Assembly: GCA_033065855.1 (NCBI GenBank)
Contig: JAVXUO010002227.1
Coordinates: 124,001-188,000 of the forward strand
From: Escallonia rubra
Taxonomy: Eukaryota; Streptophyta; Magnoliopsida; Escalloniales; Escalloniaceae
Direction: 5' to 3'
DNA length: 64,000 bases
Positions within the stretch are counted from its first letter, which is position 1. Each line of letters begins with the position of its first letter. Below the pieces are notes generated by a model. The model was not told where the DNA came from. It ran no database searches and was given only the letters and a program-made list of their open reading frames with translations. Shown here piece after piece: positions 10,419 through 23,211 of the stretch. A program made the position numbers and the translations under genes.

Positions 10419-12328
10419 TACTGAGAAAGAGAGCGGGGGCTCTTGTGACACTGCGAGGTGCTTGCTTTGGAGAGTGTACTAGGAAGTAAGAAGTGAGGAC
10501 AAGGAGGAGTCTTAGGATGATTGGTTTTTTGGGTGGGAGACAGGTGGAAAGATGTACTATGTTTTTGCCCTAGAGGGCTAACATAATTTACCTTGTCTCT
10601 TTGTCACAAATTTAATCCTTCTATGTGTAATTTGTTAGGAAATGTGACAAAAATGTGGACAGTTCATGAATTTAACAAACCAAGTTCTTGCACATTTAAA
10701 TGCTCATCTATGTATGAAACTTGCCTTAAAAAAAAAATTTAGCTACTCAGACATTCGAGTCATATATGTAATATTCCACGTCGGATGCGAGATGATTTGT
10801 GATCTATGTTCATAAATTCATAAGTACCTACTTGACTAATCCATTTGAGGCAATATCCTTTGGTGGAACCGTGGATCGAGTCGTTATAATTTAGGTCGAG
10901 AACAACTTGTAGAACTCGATAGATTCAACGAACAAGCTTGAATAGGGCTAGGTTAAGTCGACTTTACGATTTAACCAAGGTACGAAAAGTTCGTTACAAG
11001 TTTATCCATACCATATCACACAATTCTACGATGATCTTTTGGAAATGTAGAAAAGTAAGCCTGCTCACATTTCGTTGCTCGCTAAAAAGTTTAGTAATTT
11101 ATCCTTAATGCACTTTTTAACTACAAAATAAAATACAAAAAAGTATAATATGGTATCAAAATAGACGTCCCAAAGCTTAGAAAATGTTACTGATGTCAAA
11201 GTTGGTAGTTGATGTGTATAAAAATCCGATTTTTCGGCTGGACAAGCGTGGTATCCTTTCCAGCTCTTTATACTTTGCTTCTATTCTTTGTCAATTAATT
11301 ACCTTGTCCCAGGGTCCACATTAGTTTTCCTCTCTTCTCTGGACATTTCTTGTCTTATTGCGTTATATTCTATGTTATCAGACTTTAACATGGCATCGAT
11401 TCTCATTTTTTCGTGGTCTTCGTTTAATTTCGAGTTTCACGTGAGGATGAGTTTTAGAATGAATCTCGTGTCGACTAATAAATATAAGTAAATTTTTTTA
11501 CTAATTGATACGTGTTGGACCGACCCTTGTCACTAATATACTTTTGATTCGGATATCAAACTTATGCATTTTATGAATGATACAACGTTTAACCTAATTA
11601 TTCTCTAAATACAAATTTGAGCAATATTTTGAACGAGCTGCTGCTACAATTTTTCTTTTTCTTTTTTTAATATTTCAACGTAAGCTTATTTGTACTGCTA
11701 AGTTTGGTGCCACGATCTCTTCATTAAGTATCTCTTTTAAGCATTCAAAACTTTATTATCTAAACAAACTACAATATGAATAAATAAATCATCTCTTCTT
11801 CTCTCTCTCTCTCTTTTCCCTACACTTTTCCACTTCACACCACAAGTCCACAACTACTAAAAGACACTCCTAAAGTAAACATTTGCCTCCACCAACTCTT
11901 GTAAGCCCAATGAAATTGGTTATAAAATTGGTTCTTATTACCCTGGGTCCGAATTTTTAATGTACTCTCCTTTGAAAATTATTATATCTACCAACTAGCA
12001 AGAAATGAAATGTTGTGGGTTGAACAAGAAATTAGAAGGTCAGAATGTCAGGACTCAGGACTGAGCAGAATCAATCTGGGGATAAGTGGTCATGTTAGTG
12101 ACCGTTGGGAAACAGTGACCCATCATACCCCAGTTGCATATATGTTCTCTTGAAAAAAGGTAGACTAGGTCCTCCTCGTGAGATCAATGAAAAAAGTTAT
12201 GTGCCCTTCTCTTTTGTAAAAGAAAAAGATGGAGTGAGAGATTGACGTCCACTCCGCTCCGCGAATCAGAATCAGATGTAAGTGTTGGTTCATGCCATAT
12301 ATCCGGTCAGATCTGTTATTAGAACTAA
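10419..12328. other. Upstream region of the RLP51-like gene
   Basis: Contains the likely promoter, read on the minus strand: a CCAAT sequence near 10520 and pyrimidine-rich leader DNA just before the ATG, with no clear TATA box. The rest is AT-rich without coding signals. (CT)n lies near 11796-11814. Confidence 0.45.
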
Positions 12329-12331
12329 TCT

Positions 12332-12356
12332 ATATCATATCATATCATATCATATA
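12332..12356 (+). repeat. (ATATC)n microsatellite at the Helitron 5' end
   Basis: About five units of ATATC/TCATA immediately inside the proposed 5' terminus. Confidence 0.85.
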
Positions 12357-12479
12357 AATATATAATAGACGAAGCATTGTGCGTCGTGGAGGCGACACAT
12401 AAGCTTTTTTAGGAGTTATTTTCCCTTTTTACCCCTTTTAATAATGCGACACGTCATCTTTTTTTCATTTTGCGACACG

Positions 12480-13210
12480 TCATCATCTTTGTTTTGGTGT
12501 TTCATTTCTCTTTTACCTCTATTTATTAAAGTATCACATGAATCATGACTCTTTATTAATAAAAAATTCGGAGTTATTATTATTATAAATTTAGTTGACT
12601 TTATAAGAGTAAAAAACTAATTCTACACATCTTAAAACTCTACATAATTAATGTATCAACAAAGTAGGACTTAATTTTGATTATTCATACCTCAAAAACA
12701 CTTTAAATAACAAAATAAACACTCAAACATAAAGAAAACATTAATTACACGTCACCATGTCTGTTTGGGTATTATTCCTCCTTTACCACTACTTATTAAA
12801 GTCACACGTGTATAATGATTATTTAATATAACTTATTATTAAAAATTCGGAGATTTTGACTATTAATACCTCAAAAACACTTTTTATAACAAAATAAACA
12901 CTCAAACATAAAGAAAAAATAAATTACACGTCATCATGTTTGCTTTGGTGTTCCATTTCTCTTCTACCTCTACTTATTATAGTCACATATGCATCATGAC
13001 TCTTTATTGTAGCTTATTATTGAAAAATTCGGAGGTATAATTACCATAAATTTAGTTGACCTTATAAGAGTAGAAAATCAATTATACACCTTTTAAAACT
13101 CTACATAGTCAATATATCAACATAATAGAACTTGATTTTGACTATTAACACTTCAAAAATACTTTAAATAACAATATAAACACTCAAACATAAAGAAAAC
13201 ATAAGTTACC
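12480..13210 (+). repeat. Three degenerate tandem copies, ~180-280 bp, inside the Helitron
   Basis: Copies start near 12480, 12757 and 12937. Each runs 'cgtcatcatgtttg(c)tttgg', 'ttaaagtcacac', 'aaaaattcggag', 'cctcaaaaacactt' and 'caaacataaagaaaa'. The middle copy lacks the ~80-bp 'aaatttagttgac..gtatcaac' segment present in the first and third. A weaker fourth copy may follow from 13380. Confidence 0.7.
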
Positions 13211-15917
13211 TATGAAAAAAAAATTATAGGTCACAAATTTAAAACTTTCTTTCTTTATACAAAAGCAACATGTAAAAAGAATATGCGTTAATTGTTATAA
13301 CTAATTTAAAAATACCAATTTGAGATTTTACTTCATTAGTTAATTCTAATTATATCACATTGAACTTTAAGATACATAAGCTTTTATAAGTGTTCTTTTT
13401 TCTTTTTCACCCCTCTAACTTATGCGTAACATCATTTTATTTGTTTTAATGTCCTTTTTTTTCATAATTTTAACTCTTTACTAAAATTTATTATTAAAAT
13501 ATTTGTGAACATTACTGTCCCAATTGTTGTAAACCTTTTAAAACTAGAAAAATAATTTTAAAATTTTAAGTATATAACATTGAACTTTCAAATACATTAG
13601 CCTTTATAGTGTTTTTTCCTTTGTCTCCCTCTTACTTGCATGTCATCATATTTATTTTGGTCATTTTCTTTTTTTCCCCTACTTATTAACTATGTATTAT
13701 AATTTATTGTTAAAAGATTGTGGCTTTTATTGGCCCAATTTTCGTAAACCTTTCAAAATTAGCAAACTAACTCTAAAGTTTTTAAAACATTGCCTAGTGA
13801 GTATACTTATATATTAGGCCCTAATTTTGATTGTTAATACATTAAGTGTACTTTAAAATAACAAAATAATATCTCACTAATATAAAGTATGAAGACTACG
13901 AATCAAAAATAAATATTAATACTTAACATATTTTTATATAAGCAATATATGAAACGAATATGACTTCATTTTTAGATATCTTTGAAATGCTAAAATAACA
14001 ATTTATTTCAAAATTTAATGTTAATATAATAACTCAAAGTTTAAAGTAGAAATCATATACTCTTTTGAATGCCCAAAACAAAGAATCAAATATAATGCAT
14101 TCCAAAATTGGTTACTTTAGAAAATCTTCAAAAATAAGATCAAAACGGTACCTCTAAAAATTATTAAATATGATCTTGAAGTGAAACAATTAAACAAAAG
14201 AATTGTCACTATAATACTATGTTATTTCTTTTATAAGATTAATATTATCTTTTAAAGTGATGGTTATCTAAGAAATTTTGGCCGCTACCTAAATCATAAA
14301 AAGATGCCTACAGCCTCCAATATGGTGAAAATTAGTGGTCATTGTATACTCTTAATGACACTTATTTAGTGACTTTAAAAAAATACTTTTAAAAATTGTC
14401 AGTTATGGTATCAACAAAGATGGTACTAAGCATATTTATCGATCATTAACTGTTTTGTATAGAAGGTTGCAGGGATTTTCATGGGCAGTAGGTAAAAATA
14501 ATTCATTTCTGAAATGAATTAAAATTACTCCATGTGCTTCCATTTCAGTACCAATGTCTATTTTTAGCTGCCCATTTACGTCTACAAAATAAAGTACTAA
14601 TTGTATAGTTCGTGCACCTTTTTTGGGATTTTTCTTTTCCAATACAAATGACTGCGACCGTTTTTTAATTCATTATGTTCAAAATTCATGTATATATACT
14701 TGGTAATCTATAAAAAATAATGTTCAATAATTGATAATCTAACTTCACAAACTTCTATAATCACCTTAATATATTATAAGCTTAAAACTTAATGAGCAAT
14801 ATAAATCAAAGATGAAGAGTAAGAATTTTGTAACCTTACGCAATTATATCCCCATCTATAACAGTTTAGACAACTTTACGAATATTCACCGTTATATATA
14901 ATTGTTTAGCCTAAAAAAAATGTGTAAAATGATATGGCATTTTTATGATCATTCAGACAATAATTAACTGTACAATGCATACATATTTTCAAATTAATTG
15001 TCTTAGAGAATATTCAACAGTAAATGAGTGGTCGAAAAAGCGTCGAACATAACGATGAAGTAAAGTAATTAAAATTCAGATATTGCCACTATAACACTAT
15101 AGTTTCTCTTTTCAAGATTATTTTTACATTTTAACTGGTTGGTTGTTTGAAATGATGTAAAATAGCTCCACTTACTTTCATTTTTGCTAAGGTTTTCATG
15201 GCATGTTTTTTTAGTTGGTTTATTCAGTCTAGACAATAATTTACTAAAAAAGTTATTTGTGCCTTTTTCATACTTTCTTTTATAAACTTTAAATTTCATT
15301 GTGGATGACTATAGTAGATGTCTAATTTAATATGGTAAGGAGTTCTATCTCAGATACTTATAACATAAAACAATTGATCAATGGTGCGCTACATAACGTG
15401 AAAAACTAAAAAAAATGTCTCACACTTATATGGATATGGTAAACAAAATAAATAACGTAAATATAATTTTGTGTATAAATTCTTGAAATTTAATTTTTTC
15501 GTACAAAAATAAAATTAGTACTTGAAATACCAAAGAAAAAAGTAACATTCTAATTTGAAGTGAAATAATTGATTACTCATTTTATGCTTCACTTTTTGAA
15601 TACTTTATTTTGAACTTCGAAATCTTAATAATTTATTAGTACTATAACATGCTTTACTATTATGAATTTTTTTTAGGAATATGCTTTCATTGAATTTCTC
15701 TTGATTATGATATTGCTTATATCTGAAGTCCATGCGATATGTTTTGAATTCGATATATGATTCACTTCAAGCGAATACGATTAAATCGTAATTTTCAAAA
15801 CCATCGACATGATACTTAACTACTCAACCTTAACTCTATCAAAATATGTTAAAACTCAAACATACTCATAACTTTTAAATAGAACTCATCCGGGCCTTGC
15901 CCGGGTTACTGAGCTAG

Positions 15918-17160
15918 TATATATAAAAAGCTGAAACCTTCGCTTAGAATTGCGACACATAAGATTTTTGAGTTCTCATATTTACGACACATCAGCTTTT
16001 TGGAGTCTTCTCCTTCTGCCAAATCAGCTGCAACTTTCATTGTAAGAGTCCCCCAGTTTGCTTGGACTCCTATATTAACAACTAAGTAATCAAATTAATA
16101 GCAACTAGGAAACTTTTATGATAATTTAATGTCCTAATCAATAACAAAAACCTCATAAATCAATCTTTATCAACTAAAAAACCATGGTCTACCCTTTCTT
16201 TCTCCTGCTTTCTCGATCTTCAGATGAGACGTCTAACAAGGCAGACCACCATGCAAGGTAAACTCAATCTTTTTCTAAATATATATGTTGCTCCAACAAT
16301 GCATCTGATGTTTTCCTTTGATACCTCATGCGTCAGTGCTGTACTTCTGTCTTGCTGGTTTGGAGTTGTCGTGAGGATTTAATATATGGTATAGTATGAT
16401 TACTCATCTCTTTTGTCAATTTTTAGGATACCAATAAATAAGTTTTGCTAATTTTGCAATTTCACCCACCGATGAAGTTGCCGCCAAGCATTCATACTAG
16501 AAAGTTGTATGCTTATCCTAGCCTTCCTATGACTGCAGATGAACATCTGATCAATGTTACTATGATTTCGCAAATACATTTGAATGAACTAAGGACTTGA
16601 ATTGACTTAATTACATTGTTGGTTGGTTTAGAATTCCAATACATCTCAAGGCATTTACCACTCACCATGTGGCCAGTATACAATACTTACTCCAAATGCT
16701 TTGGGAGAATGCAAATGAAACATGTGGCCTTAAGTCTTGGAGCTGCACAGCAACAGCATGGAACTCGAATGGTAAATATAAAGATCGCACAAAATTAGCC
16801 AAGTTGGAGCCTGTCACCCTTAGTGATTCTAGAGGGAGCCGACTTCTATTATTTGAAGAGACTTTGCTACACCAGGCCATGCAGTCATATCGTCCATGAA
16901 TGCAGGCCATTGGTATTCTTTATTAATGTTAAGACCACATGAACGCACTCTTTATCTCCTAAGGCTTCAAATAAGGCGTTGTTAGTAGTATGATGAGCGA
17001 ACTTCCAAAAAAGGCAAGCTAGATAGGGAGCTCAATCGACTTGAAGAAATAGCTGAAATGGAATTTGTGAATATAAGAAGGGGTCTTGAGTTGCATCAAG
17101 CCGTGCACTAATGGCTTGATGAAATAGTAAATGACGTAAAAGGTTCACTTTGAGTTGGGA
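15918..17160. other. Spacer; possible 5' end of a second Helitron
   Basis: Immediately after CTAG, 'gcgacacataagattttt' (about 15952-15969) echoes the 5' part of the upstream Helitron ('gcgacacataagcttttt', ~12391). A related element may have been split or lies next to it. No gene recognised in the rest. Confidence 0.35.
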
Positions 17161-17169
17161 GGGTTAAAC

Positions 17170-17701
17170 GAATAAACTTTCGCTGCTGACCGGGTAGCAG
17201 CGAGTTCCTGCTACCCTGCCACGTGGCAGCTTCTGAATGGTCCACGTGTGTGTCCTCAATCTTCATTCCACGTGAGCAGATGGCTTTAGATGACGGCTTG
17301 TTGCCGTTAAACGGCAAGTCCCTACGTTAACGGCTGATTGTAGGTGATTAACAAGCTGTTAATCACTAATGGGTCTCTCTCTCTCTCTCTCTCCCTCTCC
17401 CTCTCTCTCAGCGAACAATCTGTGTAGATGCTGCACACATAATAACACAGGATTGTTCACGATCACTTGTTCTCCGGGGGGCGAGCTGGTCGACGGGATT
17501 GTTCACTTGTTCGACAGGATTTGTGTCGCAGAAGTACTCGGAAGGGAGGCCGCGGCCGTGGTCAGGCAGATTGCGAGCGGCGCTGCACAGGGCCAATATT
17601 CTTCAGTCGTGGTATTGAAGCTTGAGAACTGAAGCTGCAAACGGCTTGGTTTAATCACCTAAAATCAAACGGCTAGTTCACAGGGACTTGAACCTGAGAA
17701 C
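17170..17701 (+). repeat. Left terminal inverted repeat of the MULE (532 bp)
   Basis: Starts GAATAAACTTTCGCTGC and ends 'cttgaacctgagaac'. It is GC-rich, with a (CT)n tract at 17375-17409. From 17410 inward only about two differences from the right copy were seen over ~290 bp; the outer ~200 bp differ at roughly ten places. An open frame at 17369-17632 exists only because the repeat has few stops and is mirrored in the right TIR. Confidence 0.9.
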
Positions 17702-17759
17702 TGCCTGTTTCTGAGCCAAAGCAAGGACTCTCTCCTGAAGATTATGGACTTTGGACTGA

Positions 17760-17953
17760 GCTGGGTGGAGGAGTTCAATGATCACAAATATTCCCATCTG
17801 GGTATATTTGTTTTCTTCAGCAGCAACCCATTCGGTTCCCATATTTTTCATTTTCCATCAGATTTTCCAGTGGTAGTTTGTGATGGATGTTATGAGAAAC
17901 GGAAGATGTAGTCACTTGTATTAGTGATGGATCATTGAACTCCTCCACCCAGC
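17760..17953. repeat. 24-bp perfect inverted repeat with 146-bp loop inside the MULE
   Basis: Arms at 17760-17783 and 17930-17953 are exact reverse complements over 24 bp (beginning gctgggtggaggag). They lie about 60 bp inside the left TIR, downstream of the transposase. This could form a hairpin in any read-through transcript. Function unknown. Confidence 0.75.
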
Positions 17954-18710
17954 AGCGAAATTTTATTCATTTTCTATTTGTCTAGAGCTAAAGAAAATGT
18001 GCCAGTCATTATACTTCTCTAATCTCCTTTTATGTTTCTCAAAGGCCAAAGCTGCTTACCAAATGTTCTTGTTTACTCGCGGTCGTCGGAGCAAATTACC
18101 GATCAGCAAAGTATAATTCATTTATGGTATTGGGATTTCGGGGGTGGTGGTGATGTTTGCAAATTATGGTTGCAAAGACTCGTTGCATGCAAAATGTACC
18201 CAAGTGGTAGTACCAAGGATACTCTGGATGAAGGATACTCTGCTGTTTTATGATCAAGTATTCCTTTCGTTCATAAACCTGATCAAGAGGCAACTTCATT
18301 GTATTTTCGTCACTTTTTTTAATACTACCACCTAAGAAGGGCCCAGGAAAGCGTCCATCCATGCTATGCTTGCAGCATGTAGTGGCACATCCATGTACAT
18401 GATAGTTAACAATATCAACAAACTTCTGAGGAACTTCTATCAATATCAACAAACTTATGAGAAACTTATATCAAATTCGCTTAATAATTAAACACGGTAA
18501 GGTGCAAATACAAACGTTTGCGAAGTCATTTTTGGCGTTGCGCCAATCAATTACCCACAACAAGCATATGGTCACTAGCACTGATGAATCTAATTTTTTT
18601 TCGAACCCTTTGGAGGAGTAAAAACAGAAGTAATAACGTAAACATTGTTTCAATGGAGGGATACAAGTGATCTAAACGAATGGATCAACCCGTCATTTTT
18701 TTTTTTTTTT

Positions 18711-21612
18711 TTAGCCGTCGCCTTCTCTGTCCTGTTTGTCTGAGTCGTTGTCCTCTTGGTTATGTTGTTCCAAAGTGTGATAAGAAATTGAAGATGCCTA
18801 GAAAAGCAAAGCAAAGTTACAACAAAGGTTTAAAGACAAGTACTTGTATATCACATATTTACCTGAAGCAACTCAGTGAAGGACATATGATGACATGCCC
18901 ATATCTTTGGACCAGAATTAATATTGATGGAAGGTATAACGTAATTATTTGAACGCTCTTGTGATTCCCTTGAGATAAGAGGGTACTGTAAAAACAACAC
19001 TCACCAAGAAAAGAATGAATAAAAAGATGCTCTAATTTGGCTATCAGAACGACAATATAACAATTGACCTTAGCCAACATTTGTAGTTACCTGACTTTGA
19101 AGGGGCAATGTATCATCAGCAATGTCATGCTCATCATTTACTTTACTGTATACATCAGTAGATATCTAAAACAAAAATGTTGAATCAGTCTTATCTACAC
19201 TATAAATTAGATTGTGAGAATACGATGACAAATGAATCAAAAAGCACCTCATCTTCCTTCTCAGAATGCTCTTCCTGATGTTCATTTTGTCGTCCAATTT
19301 TGCGCCCTTTTTGTTGCGAGCCTCGTCCATTATTGGAGGTACCCTATAAAACATCACATCATATAGAAAAATGTTTGTAAGGTACCATATGACTATGGAA
19401 AGATAAAAATGTATAACCAATTTTTGGGAACCTAGAGACAGAATAGTACTTGTGTAGCTTTTACCTGTGACTTGTGCCTTCTGGATTGCTCAAGTGGATC
19501 CTTAAACCTTTTACGTGGGCGTCCAACTGTAGCTTTTCTTTTTATCCCCCGGGGGCATTGTGACACGACACCATCATTTAGTTGGGGCACATTTTTAAGA
19601 AGATCATCTTGTGTATTAGTATCTGGATCCAAAGTACTACAGCAATAAGTTTTCTTCATTTCTTCCAAATCCTTGAGCAATTTACTTAAGTTCTGATGCG
19701 CATATATGTACATTTCTTCGTTCTCTGCTGCAAGTGTGACCAGTTCTTGAAAATCATGACTTAAATAAGAATACCGCTTTCCAATAGATTCGTGAGATTT
19801 GCCTTGAACCTGAGCACCACGGTAATCACTTACTATTGCATCCTTTGCATCTTTCGTCCATCTTTTCAATATATATTGAGGTGGTATCCTCTTGATGTTT
19901 TTCTTATCAAGAACTTTTAAAGCATGACGACATAAAATGCCAACAAAGTTAACTTTCATACAACTACATTGCACAGTAGTTGTCTCGGCTTCAAATTTTA
20001 CAAGATGTTCTCTTCCCTTACCACCAAAAACAACTTTGTAGTCTGAAACGTTTTCAGACTTGCTAACTTTATGAATACTGTAATCCCAAGCCTTTGTATA
20101 CTCATATTGAAACATATTGAACATCTTAGGAGTATATACCTCAACAGCATGTCTTAGCATCTCAACATTAGCTATTAGCACTGGACTAGTTTGCCTCATT
20201 TTGAACTCTGATTTCAACTCTGTATATCGTCGATCTTGCAATAACAAGTCATACTGCTCAAAGAATTGCAAAAAATTATGCCTTGGATCTAAATATTGCT
20301 TTAAGACATGATTCATAGACTCGCTTCTTTGTGTGCTTTTCATATCGGCAGTAAACATATGTCGACCATAAACCATAGCCCATTTCTCTCTTAACTCAAA
20401 GATTCCTTTCAACCAATCATTGTCTTGGAGAGAGTACGTCTTGATCATTTGATTCCATGCAACTATCCACTCATCTTCATCCTCATAATCATATACACAA
20501 GAACTAAGATCAGATGCAAAGTCCTTAGAAGCATGAAATACGTGACTTAAATGTTTGGCCGCATTCTGATAGATGTGCCACACACATAAACGATGATTGC
20601 ATTCATGGAACACTTCTGCAATTGCATTTGCCATCGCAGCAGATTGATCGGTGAGAATTGTCTTTGGTTGTTTTTGAGACATTGCACCAAGAAATGTCCT
20701 AAATAACCACTTGAATGACTCTGCAGTTTCATCATAAAGCAGTGCAGCACCAAAGATAACCGTTTGTTTATGATGATTAACACCAAGAAATGGAGCAAAC
20801 GGACGACCATAATCATTAGTTCGATAGGTTGTGTCAAAGCATACAACATCTCCAAAATGCTTATAATCTACAACTGACCTTGAATCTGCCCAAAAAATAT
20901 TTGTTATTAGGTCATTCTCATCAAGTTGTATCGAATAAGAAAAAGAGGGGTCGTGTAACTTCATCTTCTGAAAATACTCTAACAAAGCACCAGCATCTCC
21001 TTTTTGCATTTCGGTCGCTCGTGTTCGATAGAGATAATTTGCATAATCCACATCTAAAAAACCAACGTGTTCACGACCTCCAACTTGCCGACTTAGTATA
21101 CGAAAAGTCTTTTTAACTGATACTCCTACCTTAATAGCATCGGTTGCCAAAGCTGTTTGACTAAATGAAAGTCTTCTTTTTGACCTTAACATGTGCTTTG
21201 AAGGCGACGGGGCAAAAGCATGATTATGCTCTGCATCGAAAGATATCACCTTAAATTTTGTATCCTTTTGGAGTAGAATGCTCATATGTGCTTTACAACC
21301 TACTCTTGAAACGGGACGATGATATACCACATTTACTCGTCGTTTATCAATACCCCGTTCACCTTGTTTTGAACAACATAAAGTTCTCCTTGTCACGATT
21401 CCATCCCTTTTCTTAACGTGATGCTTTCTTACACTAAAACCAACCTGATGAGCATACTCACTATAATAATCAAAAGCATGTTGTTCCGAATCAAATTCCA
21501 TTCCAAGTTTTGGTACTTCATGAGCATTCCCTCCATGCACATTAAACTGTCTTGACTGCAAAATGCATACATCATCTACCTCTTGCTCGTTGGCATCGGC
21601 TTGTTGGTCCAT
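18711..21612 (-). CDS. MULE transposase, FAR1/FRS type (five exons)
   Basis: Catalyses transposition of the surrounding element and should act in the nucleus. Exons: 21612-19465, 19343-19248, 19165-19091, 18985-18863, 18797-18711, all in phase 0, giving about 842 aa. Donors are CAG|GTAAAA, GAG|GTGCTT (weak), CAG|GTAACT and CAG|GTAAAT; acceptors are T-rich and end in TAG or CAG. Counting from M1 at 21612: FAR1 zinc-finger DNA-binding domain ~37-133 (C106, H129, H131); MULE domain ~258-353 with D260 in CFDTTY, D322 in LTDQS, the C-x2-H signature at C343/H346, and E431 in RSESMN as likely third acid; SWIM zinc finger C549-x-C551-x9-C561-x-H563; basic GRPRKRFKD near 697. The frame stays open up to 21687, but a good acceptor (ccctcacttacag, ending 21627) lies just before this ATG, so the upstream 25 residues are probably intron. 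All catalytic residues seem intact. FRS host genes share these domains, but the flanking TIRs make it a transposon. Confidence 0.87.
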
Positions 21613-22670
21613 ATTGCGTGAATTCACTGTAAGTGAGGGAAAAAATAGCGGTAACTTCTCTAGGTGAAAAGGTATTCCTAGAGTCAAGCTAAGTTCTTGT
21701 CATCAATGTAATCGAACAAAAAATAGCTTGTGAATGTATCAAAGTTCAAAAATGTCAAATTACTTCATGTTAGCTGCTACCTTTCCAGTTTCCATAGGAT
21801 CCCTTTTCAATTTCTAAGCACATCTATACTCATATCACACACATTTTCCAGTCAAATGGTGGGTCTAATCTATCGTCCCTTGCTTTTATGAAACCCTAAG
21901 TGCATGAAATAACACACTCAGGAAACAAAAGCAGAGAACAATATTCAAATAATAGGTCTATTAGGTAGTATAGTCTAACAAAAACATACAACAATCTAAT
22001 ACTAAATGTGGATGAAAACCGGTCATGGATTTACGTATCAGATCACATACACCCCTGGTTAAAAACTAAAACACTGGCTCTTTAATACAAACTTCTTTTA
22101 CATCAAAGGTAACAAATGTGCTTGGCTTATTGAAAGACACTGCCCACGTATCATCCAAGTGCAACCAAAGCAGTAAAAGATGAATGGTTTGAAACATTAA
22201 AAAAACTAATTTGCAAATTGATGCACAATCTGTTACAACTTATGGTGTATACAAAATATGATGTTGCACCAATAAAATTAATAACCTACGTATGAGGGAA
22301 CACCTCTTTTGTGGTACTAAACCAGGCAACCCCTAAGGTGTACTTTTTATTTCTCAGCCACTCGTAACAACTATAAGTGGTAAACGTGAGGTACAGGATG
22401 TGATCGTGCTTACGATGAAGAGTCCACCCAGCAGCAAAAATAAAGAAAGAGGCAGCATTAGATATTTGAATGTTCACATTACGACAAGTAAAGAAATTAC
22501 CAAAAGCATGTTCCATGCAAGTTATTGAAGCTATCAGATGAGTTTTTTGTCTGATAGATTGACGGTTTGTGCATTGGACGTACGGAGTATGAATGATGTA
22601 TCAGATTACATGCATGAGAGAGAGAGAGAGAGTACCTTCGTTAGCAACAACAATGAAAGTCACCACGCCT

Positions 22671-22969
22671 GTTCTCAGGTTCAAGTCCCTGTGAACTAGC
22701 CGTTTGATTTTAGGTGATTAAACCAAGCCGTTTGCAGCTTCAGTTCTCAAGCTTCAATACCACGACTGAAGAATATTGGCCCTGTGCAGCGCCGCTCGCA
22801 ATCTGCCTGACCACGGCCGCGGCCTCCCTTCCGAGTACTTCTGCGACACAAATTCTGTCGAACAAGTGAACAATCCCGTCGACCAGCTCGCCCCCCCGGA
22901 GAACAAGTGATCGTGAACAATCCTGTGTTATTATGTGTGCAGCATCTACACAGATTGTTCGCTGAGAGA

Positions 22970-23007
<38 letters not shown>

Positions 23008-23211
23008 CCCATTTGTGATTAACAACTTGTTAATCACCCACAATCAGCCGTTAACGTAGGGACTTGCCGCTTGACGGCAACAAGCCGTCATCTAAAGCCA
23101 TCTGCTCGCGTGGAATGAAGATTGAGGACACACACGTGGACCATTCAGAAGCTGCCACGTGGCAGGGTAGCAGGAACTCGCTTCTACCCGGCCCGCAGCG
23201 AAAGTTTATTC
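22671..23211 (-). repeat. Right terminal inverted repeat of the MULE (541 bp), probable transposase promoter
   Basis: Mirror of the left TIR. It lies upstream of the transposase and reads toward it, so by MULE precedent it should hold the promoter. It includes a (GA)n tract (22965-23002). Just inside it, 'aacgaag|gtactc' on the minus strand at 22634-22640 could be a donor joining a leader exon to the acceptor at 21627; this is inference. The open frames here share the same 3' half as the left TIR frame and are not convincing genes. Confidence 0.88.

Larger units (their letters stand above)
12329..15917 (+). mobile_element. Non-autonomous Helitron, 3.6 kb
   Basis: It starts with TC after a host A (12328) and ends with CTAG before a host T (15918). 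The end is preceded by a GC hairpin, ccgggc/gcccgg (15890-15904), 9 bp before CTAG. These are all the diagnostic Helitron terminal features (no TIR, no target duplication, A/T insertion). The 5' end has an ATATC microsatellite and 'gcattgtgcgtcgtgg'. No Rep/helicase coding is visible, so it depends on another element. The inside is very AT-rich and holds a block of tandem repeats. Confidence 0.65.

Noticed and set aside
21613..21687. Upstream in-frame start of the transposase (extra 25 residues)
   Set aside because: A strong polypyrimidine tract and acceptor end at 21627 just before the inner ATG, and the extra residues do not resemble FAR1 proteins.
22679..22689. tRNA B-box-like sequence 'ggttcaagtcc' in the MULE TIR
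   Set aside because: No cloverleaf, A box or CCA-adjacent structure around it; it is part of the TIR in both orientations.
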